From Burkholderia arboris (GTDB taxonomy: Bacteria > Pseudomonadota > Gammaproteobacteria > Burkholderiales > Burkholderiaceae), in contig NZ_CABVPX010000031.1 in the NCBI RefSeq assembly GCF_902499125.1, positions 1 through 64,000 on the forward strand: a DNA stretch of 64,000 bases. The letters are read 5' to 3'. Below, piece by piece: positions 17,119 to 25,669 of the stretch. The position numbers and the translations under genes were made by a program. Under the pieces are notes generated by a model. The model saw only the letters and a program-made list of their open reading frames with translations. It ran no database searches and was not told the origin of the DNA. How positions within the stretch are numbered: the stretch's first letter is position 1; each line of letters begins with the position of its first letter.

Positions 17119-18345
17119 ATGTCTGCCATCGAACTGACGATCAACGACAAACCCGTCCGCAACGAAGTCGCGCCACGCGTGCATCTCGGCGATTTCCTGC
17201 GCGATACCCATCACCTGACCGGCACGCACCTCGGCTGCGAGCACGGCGTATGCGGCGCGTGCACGGTGCTGTGCGACGGCGAACCGGTGCGCGCGTGCAT
17301 CACGTTCGCGGTCGCGTGCGATCGACGTGAGGTCCGGACCATCGAGGGATTCGACGACGACGAACTGATGACGCGGCTGCGCCGCGCGTTCTCGCAGCAT
17401 CACGCGTTGCAATGCGGCTACTGTACGCCCGGGATGCTCATCACTGCGCGCGATATCGTGCAGCGCTTGCCGGACGCGGACGAGGCACGCATCCGGCTCG
17501 AACTGTCGGGCAATCTGTGTCGCTGCACCGGGTACATGGGCATCGTTGCAGCGATTCGCTGGGTGCTCGACGACCTGAGACGCAATCCGCTCGTGCAGCC
17601 GGTGCCGTCGGCGTTGCCGGCGGTCACCGGGCCCGCCGGGCGCACCGAGCGCACCGGCGCGACGGCCGGATTCACGACGTTCGATGCGAAGCGTGCCGAA
17701 CCGGTGCCGGGCGCCGCGACGCCGCCCGTCCGCCCGGTGCAGGTGGCGGAGCCGTCCGCCACCGTGCCGTCTGCCGCCGACCGCAAGGGCTGGACCGCGA
17801 TCGACGACAGCTTCATCGTGCCGTTCCCGCTCGAGCGCGTATGGGCGTTCATGGGCGATCTGCCGTCGGTGACCGCGTGCCTGCCGGGCGCGGAACTCGT
17901 CGAGCACGACGCGGAGAAGGTCAAGGGCCGCATCGCGATCAAGTTCGGACCGATGTCCGCGAACTTCGCGGGCTCGGCCCGGCTGGAGCGCGACGACGCG
18001 AACCATCGCGCGGTGATGCGTGGTGCCGGCCAGGACAATATCAGCCGGTCGCGCGCGAACGGCGACGTCACGTATGCGCTGACGCCCGAGCAAGACGGTG
18101 CGCAAACGCGTGTCGCGGTGACGCTCGAATACATGCTGCAGGGGCCGCTCGCGCAGTTTTCGCGATCGGGGCTCGTCAAGGATTTCGTGCGGCGGATGAT
18201 CGCCGATTTCGGGGCACGCATCACCGCGCAGCTCGGCGGCGACGCCGCACCCGCGGCCGGGCCGGCGACGTCGAAGTTCAACGTCGGCGCGATGATCTGG
18301 AGCGTCTTCTGGGGGCGCATCAAGCGCCTGTTCGGAGGACGCTGA
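17119..18345 (+). CDS. Molybdenum hydroxylase [2Fe-2S] small subunit fused to a CoxG-type domain
   Basis: 408 residues in two parts. Residues 1-160 are a CoxS-type double [2Fe-2S] protein: C40, C45, C48 and C60 for the plant-type cluster, then C99, C102, C134 and C136 for the helical cluster. After a Pro/Ala/Thr linker of about 60 residues comes a CoxG (SRPBCC fold) domain, about 215-365, beginning D-D-S-F-I-V-P-F-P-L-E-R-V-W. A short hydrophobic-basic tail (F-N-V-G-A-M-I-W-S-V-F-W, from about 387) could attach to the membrane, as CoxG does in CO dehydrogenase systems. The two parts are usually separate genes. The fusion may tether the hydroxylase to the inner membrane. Confidence 0.87.
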   Translation: MSAIELTINDKPVRNEVAPRVHLGDFLRDTHHLTGTHLGCEHGVCGACTVLCDGEPVRACITFAVACDRREVRTIEGFDDDELMTRLRRAFSQHHALQCGYCTPGMLITARDIVQRLPDADEARIRLELSGNLCRCTGYMGIVAAIRWVLDDLRRNPLVQPVPSALPAVTGPAGRTERTGATAGFTTFDAKRAEPVPGAATPPVRPVQVAEPSATVPSAADRKGWTAIDDSFIVPFPLERVWAFMGDLPSVTACLPGAELVEHDAEKVKGRIAIKFGPMSANFAGSARLERDDANHRAVMRGAGQDNISRSRANGDVTYALTPEQDGAQTRVAVTLEYMLQGPLAQFSRSGLVKDFVRRMIADFGARITAQLGGDAAPAAGPATSKFNVGAMIWSVFWGRIKRLFGGR

Positions 18346-18393
18346 GCAGGGCAGGCCGTGGACGGCATCGTCCGCGATATCCCGCCAAAATTG

Positions 18394-18405
18394 TCAGTAT
18401 GCTGA
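18394..18405. promoter_or_regulatory. Island operator copy 2 (TCAG-N4-CTGA)
   Basis: TCAGTATGCTGA in a 64-base gap that begins the decarboxylase operon. TTGTCA (18391-18396), a fair -35 box, overlaps its left end. The site ends 4 bases before the ATG at 18410, which argues that translation starts at GTG 18422. Confidence 0.68.
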
Positions 18406-18409
18406 ATAT

Positions 18410-19387
18410 ATGGAGCATGAAGTGACCGACCGTATCCGCAAGATCGCGCTGGAAGAACATTTTTCGACGCCCGGGTTCCACGCGTACTCGAAGAGTTTTA
18501 CGCAACACATCGCGCCGGCGGTGCTGGCCGACCTCGGCGCGCGGCTGGCCGATTTCGACGTGCTTCGGCTCGCCGAGATGGACCGGGCGGGCATCGACTA
18601 CACGATCCTGTCGCAGACCGGCCCGAGCGTGCAGGGCGAGCGCGACGCCGCAGTCGCGGTGGCGCGTGCGCGGGAGAGCAACGATTTCCTGGCTGCACAG
18701 ATCGCGCGGCATCCGTCGCGCTTCGGCGGATTCGCGACGCTGGCGATGCAGTCGCCGGATGCCGCGATCGACGAACTGACGCGCACCGTCACGACGCTCG
18801 GCTTCAAGGGCGCGCTGGTGAACGGGCACACGTTCGGCGCGTATTACGACGAGCGTGCGTACGACCCGTTCTGGGCGTGCCTGCAGGCGCTCGACGTGCC
18901 GCTGTACCTGCATCCGGCCGACGCGTACGTGACGCCGCGCGTGTTCGACGGACATCCGGAACTGGCGGGCGCCGCATGGGGGTGGGGAGTCGAAACGGGC
19001 ACCCATGCGCTGCGGCTGCTGTTCGGCGGCGTGTTCGACCGTTTCCCGGGCGTCAAGGTGATCCTCGGGCACATGGGCGAGGGCCTGCCGTTCCTGCGCT
19101 GGCGCTTCGACAGCCGCTTCGCCGTCTATTCGCACGGCGTGAGGCTTGAACGCCAGCCTTCCGACTATTTCGGCCGAAACATCCTGATCACGACGTCGGG
19201 CGTGTGTTCGGCGCCCGCGCTGATCGGTGCGATCGGCGAAATGGGGGCCGACGCGGTGATGTTTTCGGTCGACTACCCGTACGAGTCGACGGCCGTCGCG
19301 GCCGACTTCATCGAGCAGGCGCCGCTCGACGACGCAACACGGCAGCGCGTCTGTCACGGCAATGCGGCGCGCATTTTCAGGCTTTGA
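18410..19387 (+). CDS. picC: Amidohydrolase-2 family decarboxylase, probable 3,6-dihydroxypicolinate decarboxylase
   Basis: 325 residues of the gamma-resorcylate/5-carboxyvanillate decarboxylase family (non-oxidative, metal-dependent). Putative metal and catalytic residues are E15 and H17 in A-L-E-E-H-F, H168 in L-Y-L-H-P, H221 in G-H-M-G-E-G-L-P, and D288 in F-S-V-D-Y-P. Between a ring hydroxylase and the 2,5-dihydroxypyridine genes it would remove the carboxylate of 3,6-dihydroxypicolinate, the job of PicC in Alcaligenes faecalis. The ATG at 18410 has no ribosome site and abuts the operator. GTG 18422, with GGAG six bases before it, is the better start and would give 321 residues. Confidence 0.82.
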   Translation: MEHEVTDRIRKIALEEHFSTPGFHAYSKSFTQHIAPAVLADLGARLADFDVLRLAEMDRAGIDYTILSQTGPSVQGERDAAVAVARARESNDFLAAQIARHPSRFGGFATLAMQSPDAAIDELTRTVTTLGFKGALVNGHTFGAYYDERAYDPFWACLQALDVPLYLHPADAYVTPRVFDGHPELAGAAWGWGVETGTHALRLLFGGVFDRFPGVKVILGHMGEGLPFLRWRFDSRFAVYSHGVRLERQPSDYFGRNILITTSGVCSAPALIGAIGEMGADAVMFSVDYPYESTAVAADFIEQAPLDDATRQRVCHGNAARIFRL

Positions 19388-19438
19388 CGCCGGGGTCCGG
19401 CGTCACGACACCCTTCCCCGTAGAAACAGGAACCTGCA

Positions 19439-20191
19439 ATGAGCAAGCAATTTCGTATCGGCCAGATCGTGCCGAGCTCCAATACGACGATGGAAACCGA
19501 GATCCCGGCGATGCTGCGGCTGCGCGAAACGATCCGCCCCGAACGCTTCACGTTTCATTCGAGCCGGATGCGGATGAAGAAGGTCGTCAAGGAAGAGCTC
19601 GCGGCGATGGATGCCGAATCCGACCGCTGCGCGATGGAGCTGAGCGATGCGCGCGTCGACGTGCTCGGCTACGCGTGCCTCGTCGCGATCATGGCGATGG
19701 GCCACGGCTACCACCGCGTGTCGCAGGCGCGCCTGACGAAGCACACGGCCGACAACGGCGCGCAGGCGCCCGTGCTGACGAGCGCGGGCGCGCTCGTCGA
19801 CGCGCTGAAGGTGATCGGCGCGAAGCGCATCGTTGTCGTCGCGCCGTACATGCTGCCGCTCACCGAACTCGTGGTCGACTACATCCGCAACGAAGGCTTC
19901 GACGTGCTCGCCTATCGCGCGCTGGAGATCCCCGACAACCTCGACGTCGGCCGCCACGATCCGGCGCGCCTGCCCGGCATCGTGAAGACGCTGCCGTACC
20001 AGGATGCCGATGCGATCGTGCTGTCCGCGTGCGTGCAGATGCCGTCGCTGCCGGCCGTCGCGCAGGTCGAGGCGATGACGGGCAAGCCGGTCATCACGGC
20101 CGCGATCGCGACCGCCTACGCGATGCTGCGCGAGCTCGATCTCGAGCCCGTCGTGCCGGGCGCCGGCGCACTGTTGTCCGGCGCGTACTGA
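19439..20191 (+). CDS. nicE: Maleate cis-trans isomerase
   Basis: 250 residues of the Asp/Glu racemase superfamily, very like NicE/MaiA: it opens R-I-G-Q-I-V-P-S-S-N-T-T-M-E-T-E-I-P. The two catalytic cysteines are C80 (L-G-Y-A-C-L) and C198 (L-S-A-C-V-Q). It converts maleate to fumarate, the last step before the TCA cycle. It lies 51 bases after the decarboxylase and 17 before the deformylase. In Alcaligenes and Pseudomonas clusters the gene order differs, but the enzyme set is the same. Confidence 0.93.
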   Translation: MSKQFRIGQIVPSSNTTMETEIPAMLRLRETIRPERFTFHSSRMRMKKVVKEELAAMDAESDRCAMELSDARVDVLGYACLVAIMAMGHGYHRVSQARLTKHTADNGAQAPVLTSAGALVDALKVIGAKRIVVVAPYMLPLTELVVDYIRNEGFDVLAYRALEIPDNLDVGRHDPARLPGIVKTLPYQDADAIVLSACVQMPSLPAVAQVEAMTGKPVITAAIATAYAMLRELDLEPVVPGAGALLSGAY

Positions 20192-20208
20192 CGAAGCGGA
20201 GTGTGTTC

Positions 20209-21063
20209 ATGAGCGATCGTTCCACTTTCATGTACGGCGGCAACGTTCACGCGAACGGCATCCGCCAGCATTACCTGCGCTACGGCGGCCGGCAGGCGCC
20301 GCGTGCCGGCCGCGATCCGGTCGTCATCGTGCCGGGCATCACGAGCCCGGCGGCGACCTGGGGCTTCGTCGGCGAGCATCTCGGCACGAGCTGCGACACC
20401 TATGTTCTCGACGTGCGCGGGCGCGGGCTGTCGTCGGCGTCCGATACGCTCGACTACAGTCTCGATGCCCAGGCGCGCGACCTCGTGGCGTTTGCCGACG
20501 CGCTCGGCCTCGAGCACTACAGCGTCGTCGGGCATTCGATGGGGGCGCGCATCGCGGTGCGTGCCGCGGCGGCGAAGCCTGCCGGCATGGCGCGCATCGT
20601 ACTGGTCGACCCGCCGGTATCGGGGCCGGGGCGTCGCCCCTATCCGTCTGCGCTTCCGTGGTACATCGATTCGATGCGCATGGCGCGCGACGGTGCCGGC
20701 TACGCAGCCATGCGCGAATTCTGTCCGACCTGGACCGACGAGCAATTGCGGCTGCGCGCCGAATGGCTGCACACGTGCGACGAGCGCGCGGTGCGGGCCA
20801 GCTTCGACGGCTTCCATACCGACGACATCCATCGCGACCTGCCGTCGATCGACATCCCGGTGATGCTGATGACGGCCGGGCGCGGCGATGTCGTCCGGCA
20901 GGCCGACGTGGACGAGATCCAGCGCCTCGTTCCGCATCTCGTCCACGCCCATGTCGCGGATGCCGGCCACATGATCCCGTGGGACGACGAAGCCGGCTTC
21001 TATCGGGCCTTCGGCGGATTTCTCGGCGTGCCGCTGCCGTTCGCTATCGCGACCGGGCGCTGA
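20209..21063 (+). CDS. nicD: N-formylmaleamate deformylase (alpha/beta hydrolase)
   Basis: 284 residues. The nucleophile elbow is G-H-S110-M-G. The aspartate probably lies in L-V-D133-P-P, an unusual position shared with Pseudomonas NicD, and the histidine is H253 in A-G-H-M-I-P-W-D-D. The start (F-M-Y-G-G-N-V-H-A-N-G-I-R) and P-G-I-T-S-P-A-A-T-W-G-F-V match NicD as I remember it. It hydrolyses N-formylmaleamate, the ring-opening product of NicX, to formate and maleamate. ATG 20209 follows a GCGGAGTG ribosome site. Confidence 0.93.
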   Translation: MSDRSTFMYGGNVHANGIRQHYLRYGGRQAPRAGRDPVVIVPGITSPAATWGFVGEHLGTSCDTYVLDVRGRGLSSASDTLDYSLDAQARDLVAFADALGLEHYSVVGHSMGARIAVRAAAAKPAGMARIVLVDPPVSGPGRRPYPSALPWYIDSMRMARDGAGYAAMREFCPTWTDEQLRLRAEWLHTCDERAVRASFDGFHTDDIHRDLPSIDIPVMLMTAGRGDVVRQADVDEIQRLVPHLVHAHVADAGHMIPWDDEAGFYRAFGGFLGVPLPFAIATGR

Positions 21064-21092
21064 GCCACGACACACGTTCAAAGGAACCCATC

Positions 21093-22121
21093 ATGCCCGT
21101 AAGCGATTTCCAGATGGTCGACGCGTGGAAGCAGGTCCTGACGTTGTCGCGCCTCGAACCCGGCCAGACCGTCACGATCCTGACGAGCTCGGCCACCCAC
21201 CCGCAAACCCTCAGTACCGCATCGATCGCGGCCCAGTCGATGGGCGCGGTGGTGAACCGGCTGGACCTGCCGCCCGTCAACGGCGAGAAGTCGCTGAGCC
21301 GCGATTCGCTCGCGTATCTCGGCACGACGCCGCTGACCGGCAACCGGGCGGCGATTGCGGCGCTCAAGGCGAGCGATCTCGTGCTCGACCTGATGACGCT
21401 GCTGTTTTCGCCCGAGCAGCTCGACATCCTGAAGGGCGGCACGAAGATCCTGCTCGCGGTCGAGCCTCCCGAAGTGCTGACGCGTCTCGTGCCAACCCAG
21501 GAAGACCGCACCCGCGTGCTGGCCGCCCGCGCGCGCATCGCGTGCGCGAAGGAGATGCGCGTGGTGTCGGCGGCCGGCACGGATCTGCGCTGCCCGATCG
21601 GCGAGTTCGACGCGATTGCCGAATACGGTTTCGTCGACGAACCGGGGCGCTGGGATCATTGGCCGAGCGGTTTCGCGCTGACGTTCCCCGACGAAGGGCG
21701 CGCGTGCGGACGTATCGTGATCGATCGCGGCGACATCCTGCTTCCGCAGAAGTGCTACGTCCGGGAGCCGATCGTCCTCACCGTCGAGGCCGGCTTTGCG
21801 ACGCGCATCGAAGGGGGAATCGATGCGCAGCTGCTGTCCGAATACATGGCGACGTTCGACGATCGCGAAGCGTATGCGATCTCGCATATCGGCTGGGGGC
21901 TGCAACCGCGGGCGCACTGGGCGACGCTCGGCCTGTACGACCGCGAGGCCACCATCGGCATGGATGCCCGCGCGTTCGAAGGCAATTTCCTGTTCTCGCT
22001 CGGACCGAACAACGAAGGCGGCGGCCAGCGCACCACGACCTGTCACATCGACATCCCGTTGCGCCACTGCGACGTCTTCCTCGACGGGGAAGCCGTGGTG
22101 CGCAATGGCAAAGTCGTTTGA
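21093..22121 (+). CDS. nicX: 2,5-dihydroxypyridine 5,6-dioxygenase
   Basis: 342 residues, an iron(II) ring-cleavage dioxygenase of the NicX type. H265, H318 and D320 (S-H-I-G-W-G and T-C-H-I-D-I) fall at the same residue numbers as the iron ligands described for Pseudomonas putida NicX. It opens 2,5-dihydroxypyridine to N-formylmaleamate. Its presence fixes the intermediate through which the island's substrate must pass. It is unrelated to extradiol catechol dioxygenases. Neighbours on both sides encode the next two steps. Confidence 0.94.
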   Translation: MPVSDFQMVDAWKQVLTLSRLEPGQTVTILTSSATHPQTLSTASIAAQSMGAVVNRLDLPPVNGEKSLSRDSLAYLGTTPLTGNRAAIAALKASDLVLDLMTLLFSPEQLDILKGGTKILLAVEPPEVLTRLVPTQEDRTRVLAARARIACAKEMRVVSAAGTDLRCPIGEFDAIAEYGFVDEPGRWDHWPSGFALTFPDEGRACGRIVIDRGDILLPQKCYVREPIVLTVEAGFATRIEGGIDAQLLSEYMATFDDREAYAISHIGWGLQPRAHWATLGLYDREATIGMDARAFEGNFLFSLGPNNEGGGQRTTTCHIDIPLRHCDVFLDGEAVVRNGKVV

Positions 22122-22132
22122 GGAGACCGCAC

Positions 22133-22759
22133 ATGACACATGACCTCGATACCTATCGCCGCCAGCGCTTCGGTGCGGCACTCGAACCGGTCGCGCCGGT
22201 CGGCCTGCTGATCGTCGACTTCGTGAACGGCTTCGCCGATCCGGACGTGTTCGGCGGCGGCAATATCGCGCAGGCGATCGAACGGTCCGTGCCGCTTCTC
22301 GCAGCCGCCCGCGCGCGCGGCTGGCCGATCGCCCATACGCGCATCGTGTTTGCCGACGACGATGCCGACGAGAACCTCTTCACGACCAAGGTGCCCGGGT
22401 TGCTCGCGCTGAAGGAGCACGCGCACAACAGCGCGATCGTGCCGGAACTGACGCCGTGGGCGGGCGAACTCGTGGTGCGCAAGACGGGCCCGTCGGCGTT
22501 CTTCGGCACGCCGCTCGCGGCCTGGCTCGCGCAGCGCGGCGTGCGCACGCTTGCGGTGGCCGGCGCCGTCACGAGCGGATGCGTGCGGGCGAGCGTGGTC
22601 GACGCGATGCAGTACGGCTTCCGCCCGTTCGTGCTCGCCGATTGCGTCGGCGATCGCGCGCTTGCCCCGCACGATGCGAATCTTTTCGACATGGCGCAGA
22701 AGTACGCAGCCGTCATGGCGCGCGACGAAGCGCTCGCGTGCCTGGACGAGGCGACGTGA
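22133..22759 (+). CDS. nicF: Maleamate amidohydrolase (isochorismatase-like)
   Basis: 208 residues of the isochorismatase-like hydrolase family with the triad D29 (L-I-V-D-F), K117 (V-V-R-K-T-G-P-S) and nucleophile C150 (T-S-G-C-V-R). It hydrolyses maleamate to maleate and ammonia, releasing the ring nitrogen. The start codon is 12 bases after the NicX stop, with GAGGAG overlapping that stop. It completes the NicX-D-F-E set. Confidence 0.93.
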   Translation: MTHDLDTYRRQRFGAALEPVAPVGLLIVDFVNGFADPDVFGGGNIAQAIERSVPLLAAARARGWPIAHTRIVFADDDADENLFTTKVPGLLALKEHAHNSAIVPELTPWAGELVVRKTGPSAFFGTPLAAWLAQRGVRTLAVAGAVTSGCVRASVVDAMQYGFRPFVLADCVGDRALAPHDANLFDMAQKYAAVMARDEALACLDEAT

Positions 22760-22885
22760 CCGCACGCGGTATCCGCTCCGCACGGGACGGGTACCGCGCT
22801 CGATCGAACGTGACGCAAAGGCTGTCGCTGAAGCGATCGGCCGGATAAAAGAATCGCCCGGCCCGATCCGGGACAAGGAGACAGC

Positions 22886-24475
22886 ATGTTGACAGCAACG
22901 CCTGCCCCGGCGGCGGGGACAGTCACGCGCAGCGAATTCACGCTGATCGTGGCGTCGTCGTTCGGGGCATTGCTCGAGTGGTACGACTTCTACATCTACG
23001 CGGCGCTCGCCGCGACGTTCAGTACGCTGTTCTTCCCGAGCGGCAATGCGACCGCGGCGTTCCTGGCCAGCCTCGCGACCTTCGGCGCGGGCTTCCTCGT
23101 GCGGCCGCTCGGTGCGCTGTTTTTCGGCCGTCTCGGCGATCGCATCGGCCGCAAGTACACGTTCATGGCCACGATTGTGCTGATGGGCGTCGCGACAGTC
23201 GGCGTCGGCCTGTTGCCGCCGTACGCGCACATCGGCGTGGCGGCGCCGGTGTTGCTGGTGGTGCTCCGGCTGCTGCAGGGTTTCGCGCTGGGCGGCGAGA
23301 CCGGCGGCGCCGCGACCTACCTGGCCGAACATGCGCCGGACAGGCGCCGCGGGCTCTATACGAGCGCGTTGCAGACCACGGCGACGCTCGGCCTGCTGTC
23401 GTCGATCGCGGTGGTCGGCGCGACGCGCGCGCTGGCCGGGCACGATGCGTTCCAGGCATGGGGATGGCGCATCCCGTTCCTGGTCTCGCTGGTGCTGCTC
23501 GCGATATCCGTCTACCTGCGCACGCGCCTCGCCGAATCGCCGACGTTCCAGCGGATGAAGGAAACCGGCAAGCTGTCGAAGTCGCCGATCGGCGAAAGCT
23601 TCGGCACGTGGGCGAACCTGAAGTATGTGCTGGTGATGCTGTTCAGCACGGCGTCGGGTGTCGGCGTGGTGTTCGGCACCGGGCATTTCTACTCGATGTA
23701 TTTCCTGCAGAACACGCTCAAGGTCGCGCCCGAGACCGTCAACCTGTATCTCGCGATCGCGCTGGTTGGCGCATTTCCGTTCTACCTGTTGTTCGGCTGG
23801 CTGTCCGACCGGATCGGGCGCAAGTGGATCATGGTCGCCGCCTGCGCGTTGCTGGCCACGACGACCGTGCCGATCTTCCACGCGCTGACGCACTATGCCA
23901 ATCCGCAACTGGAGGCGTTCCAGGCGCGTACCGACGTCGTCGTGCATGCGGACGATTGCCACTTCTCGCTGTTCGGTGCGCCGCGCAGCGAGTGCGACCG
24001 CATTCGGGCCTTTCTGAGTGCGTCCGGCGTGTCCTACGAGCAGGCGGCGACGGCCGGGCGTCCGTACACGACGATCGGCGCCGTCAGGGTCGACGGTACC
24101 GACCCGGCCGCGCTGCGGCGCACGCTGCTCGCGGCTGGCTGGACCGATCGCGCCGACCCGGCGCGGATCAACGGCGTCGCGGTCGTGTTGCTGATGTGGC
24201 TGCTGATCTTCTACCTGACGATGGTGTACGGCCCGATGGCCGCGTTCATGGTCGAGCTGTTTCCCGCGCGTATCCGCTACACGTCGCTGTCGCTGCCGTT
24301 CCATCTCGGCTCGGGCTGGTTCGGCGGCATGCTGCCGTTCGTCGTGTCGGCGATGGCGGTCGCGCACGGCAATGTCTATTTCGGCCTCTGGTATCCGGTC
24401 TCGGTCGCGCTCGTCTCGGCCGTGGTCGGTGCCGCGTTCGTCCCGGAGACATTCCGGCGCGACGTATCGCACTGA
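22886..24475 (+). CDS. MFS transporter of the metabolite:H+ symporter type, probable pyridine-acid importer
   Basis: 529 residues, twelve predicted membrane helices. The signatures G-D-R-I-G-R-K (loop 2-3), L-L-Q-G-F-A-L-G-G-E and the repeat S-D-R-I-G-R-K-W place it in the MHS family (ProP/KgtP-like). Unlike the second importer at 26526 it has a hydrophilic insertion of about 80-90 residues (roughly 335-425) with two cysteines, between helices of the C-terminal half. It is encoded 126 bases after the maleamate amidohydrolase and before the porin, so it probably imports the pathway substrate across the inner membrane. Start ATG 22886 follows AAGGAG. Confidence 0.87.
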   Translation: MLTATPAPAAGTVTRSEFTLIVASSFGALLEWYDFYIYAALAATFSTLFFPSGNATAAFLASLATFGAGFLVRPLGALFFGRLGDRIGRKYTFMATIVLMGVATVGVGLLPPYAHIGVAAPVLLVVLRLLQGFALGGETGGAATYLAEHAPDRRRGLYTSALQTTATLGLLSSIAVVGATRALAGHDAFQAWGWRIPFLVSLVLLAISVYLRTRLAESPTFQRMKETGKLSKSPIGESFGTWANLKYVLVMLFSTASGVGVVFGTGHFYSMYFLQNTLKVAPETVNLYLAIALVGAFPFYLLFGWLSDRIGRKWIMVAACALLATTTVPIFHALTHYANPQLEAFQARTDVVVHADDCHFSLFGAPRSECDRIRAFLSASGVSYEQAATAGRPYTTIGAVRVDGTDPAALRRTLLAAGWTDRADPARINGVAVVLLMWLLIFYLTMVYGPMAAFMVELFPARIRYTSLSLPFHLGSGWFGGMLPFVVSAMAVAHGNVYFGLWYPVSVALVSAVVGAAFVPETFRRDVSH

Positions 24476-24552
24476 CGCGGCTGCTCGATGAAAAACAGGC
24501 GGCCCGCACAAGGACGGGCCGTCACGGTGGAGATCCTTTCAAGGAAACGACA

Positions 24553-25647
24553 ATGCGTGCGTGGCAAGTGGCGGCGTGTGGAATGTGCACGGCGTGGTGG
24601 TCCGTGTCGGCGTGGGCCGATGCGTCGAGTGTTCAGCTCTGGGGTGTCGTCGATGCGGGCGTGACCGTCGTCAGCAACCAGAAGGGGCATCGCAACACGC
24701 TGATGGATACCGGTATCGCATCGCCCAATCTATGGGGATTGCGTGGCCAGGAGGATCTGGGCGGCGGCTATCGCGCGGTCTTCGAGCTGACCGACCAGTT
24801 CAATCTCGGCACCGGCGCGATCTTTCCGACCAACGGCGGCGGGCTGTTCGGCCGCACTGCCTACGTCGGGCTGGCGAGCGATCGTCTTGGCCGGCTCACG
24901 TTCGGCGAGCAGTACGACTTCATGATCGACAGCCTGCTGCGCCATGACAACTCGGTCGCGATTGCCGGCCTGTATGGTTTCCGGCAGGGCCCGTTCGCGG
25001 GCCTGGGCATTCCGAACAACGTGTCGGGCAGTTCGAACTTCGACCGGATGTCCGGAACGGCGATGCCCAATGCCGCGAAGTATGTGACGCCGACCTGGAA
25101 CGGCCTGTCGGCCGGCGTGATGGCCGGGTTCGGCGGCGTTCCCGGTTCGATTGCGCAGCAGAGCGGGCAGAGCGCGGGCCTCAACTATGCAATCGGGGCG
25201 CTGTCGCTCGGCGCGGCCTACACGTACCAGCGCTATCCGCAGCTCGGCAGCGGCATGCGCGGCATCCGCAACGTCGGCGCGGGCGCGACGTATGCGCTTG
25301 GCGCGCTGACGTTCAACGTGCTGTACACGAATACGACGAACACCGCGAACGACGCGCGCATCGACGTCTATCAGGCTGGCGTGCGCTATCAGGTCGACGC
25401 GGCGCTGTCGATCGGTGGCGATTACGAATTGATGCGCGGCAACGGTGTGCTGCACGACGATCGCGCGCACCAGTTTTCGCTCGGTGCCCGCTATGCGCTG
25501 TCGAAGCGCACGGTGGCCTATGTGGAAACCGTGTACCAGCAGGTTGCCGGAGACGACCAGCCGAAGGCGTGGATCATGGCCGTGTCGAGCCCGTCGGGCA
25601 GCAACCGGCAGATGCTCGCGCGCGTGGGGATGCTGCACCGGTTCTGA
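24553..25647 (+). CDS. Gram-negative general porin (OmpC-like, Burkholderia type)
   Basis: 364 residues with a signal peptide cleaved near A-W-A-D (about residue 22), then S-S-V-Q-L-W-G-V-V-D-A-G, the usual opening of beta-proteobacterial trimeric porins. It has alternating beta-strand character, the R-T-A-Y-V-G-L and G-R-L-T-F-G-E-Q segments, and a terminal phenylalanine (M-L-H-R-F), the outer-membrane insertion signal. Its place in the island suggests uptake of the pyridine acid through the outer membrane. It is not OprD-like, unlike NicP of Pseudomonas. Confidence 0.9.
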   Translation: MRAWQVAACGMCTAWWSVSAWADASSVQLWGVVDAGVTVVSNQKGHRNTLMDTGIASPNLWGLRGQEDLGGGYRAVFELTDQFNLGTGAIFPTNGGGLFGRTAYVGLASDRLGRLTFGEQYDFMIDSLLRHDNSVAIAGLYGFRQGPFAGLGIPNNVSGSSNFDRMSGTAMPNAAKYVTPTWNGLSAGVMAGFGGVPGSIAQQSGQSAGLNYAIGALSLGAAYTYQRYPQLGSGMRGIRNVGAGATYALGALTFNVLYTNTTNTANDARIDVYQAGVRYQVDAALSIGGDYELMRGNGVLHDDRAHQFSLGARYALSKRTVAYVETVYQQVAGDDQPKAWIMAVSSPSGSNRQMLARVGMLHRF

Positions 25648-25669
25648 ACGGGCGACGAACCTGCCGCGA

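Noticed and set aside
13857..18345. Aerobic CO dehydrogenase
   Set aside because: The large subunit lacks the A-Y-R-C-S-F-R active-site loop and reads P-Y-R-G instead, and the genes sit among pyridine catabolism genes.
22043..24511. 822-codon open frame on the minus strand
   Set aside because: Antisense shadow over NicF and the importer; composition biased and no motif.
24500..24521. Hairpin between importer and porin genes
   Set aside because: Seven-base arms with an eight-base loop and no T-run; too weak to call a terminator in this GC-rich sequence.
10401..25647. Nicotinate (nic) pathway as the island's function
   Set aside because: NicX, NicD, NicF and NicE are shared, but there is no NicC flavin monooxygenase and no cytochrome-containing NicB; a Rieske system and a decarboxylase take their place, which fits picolinate.
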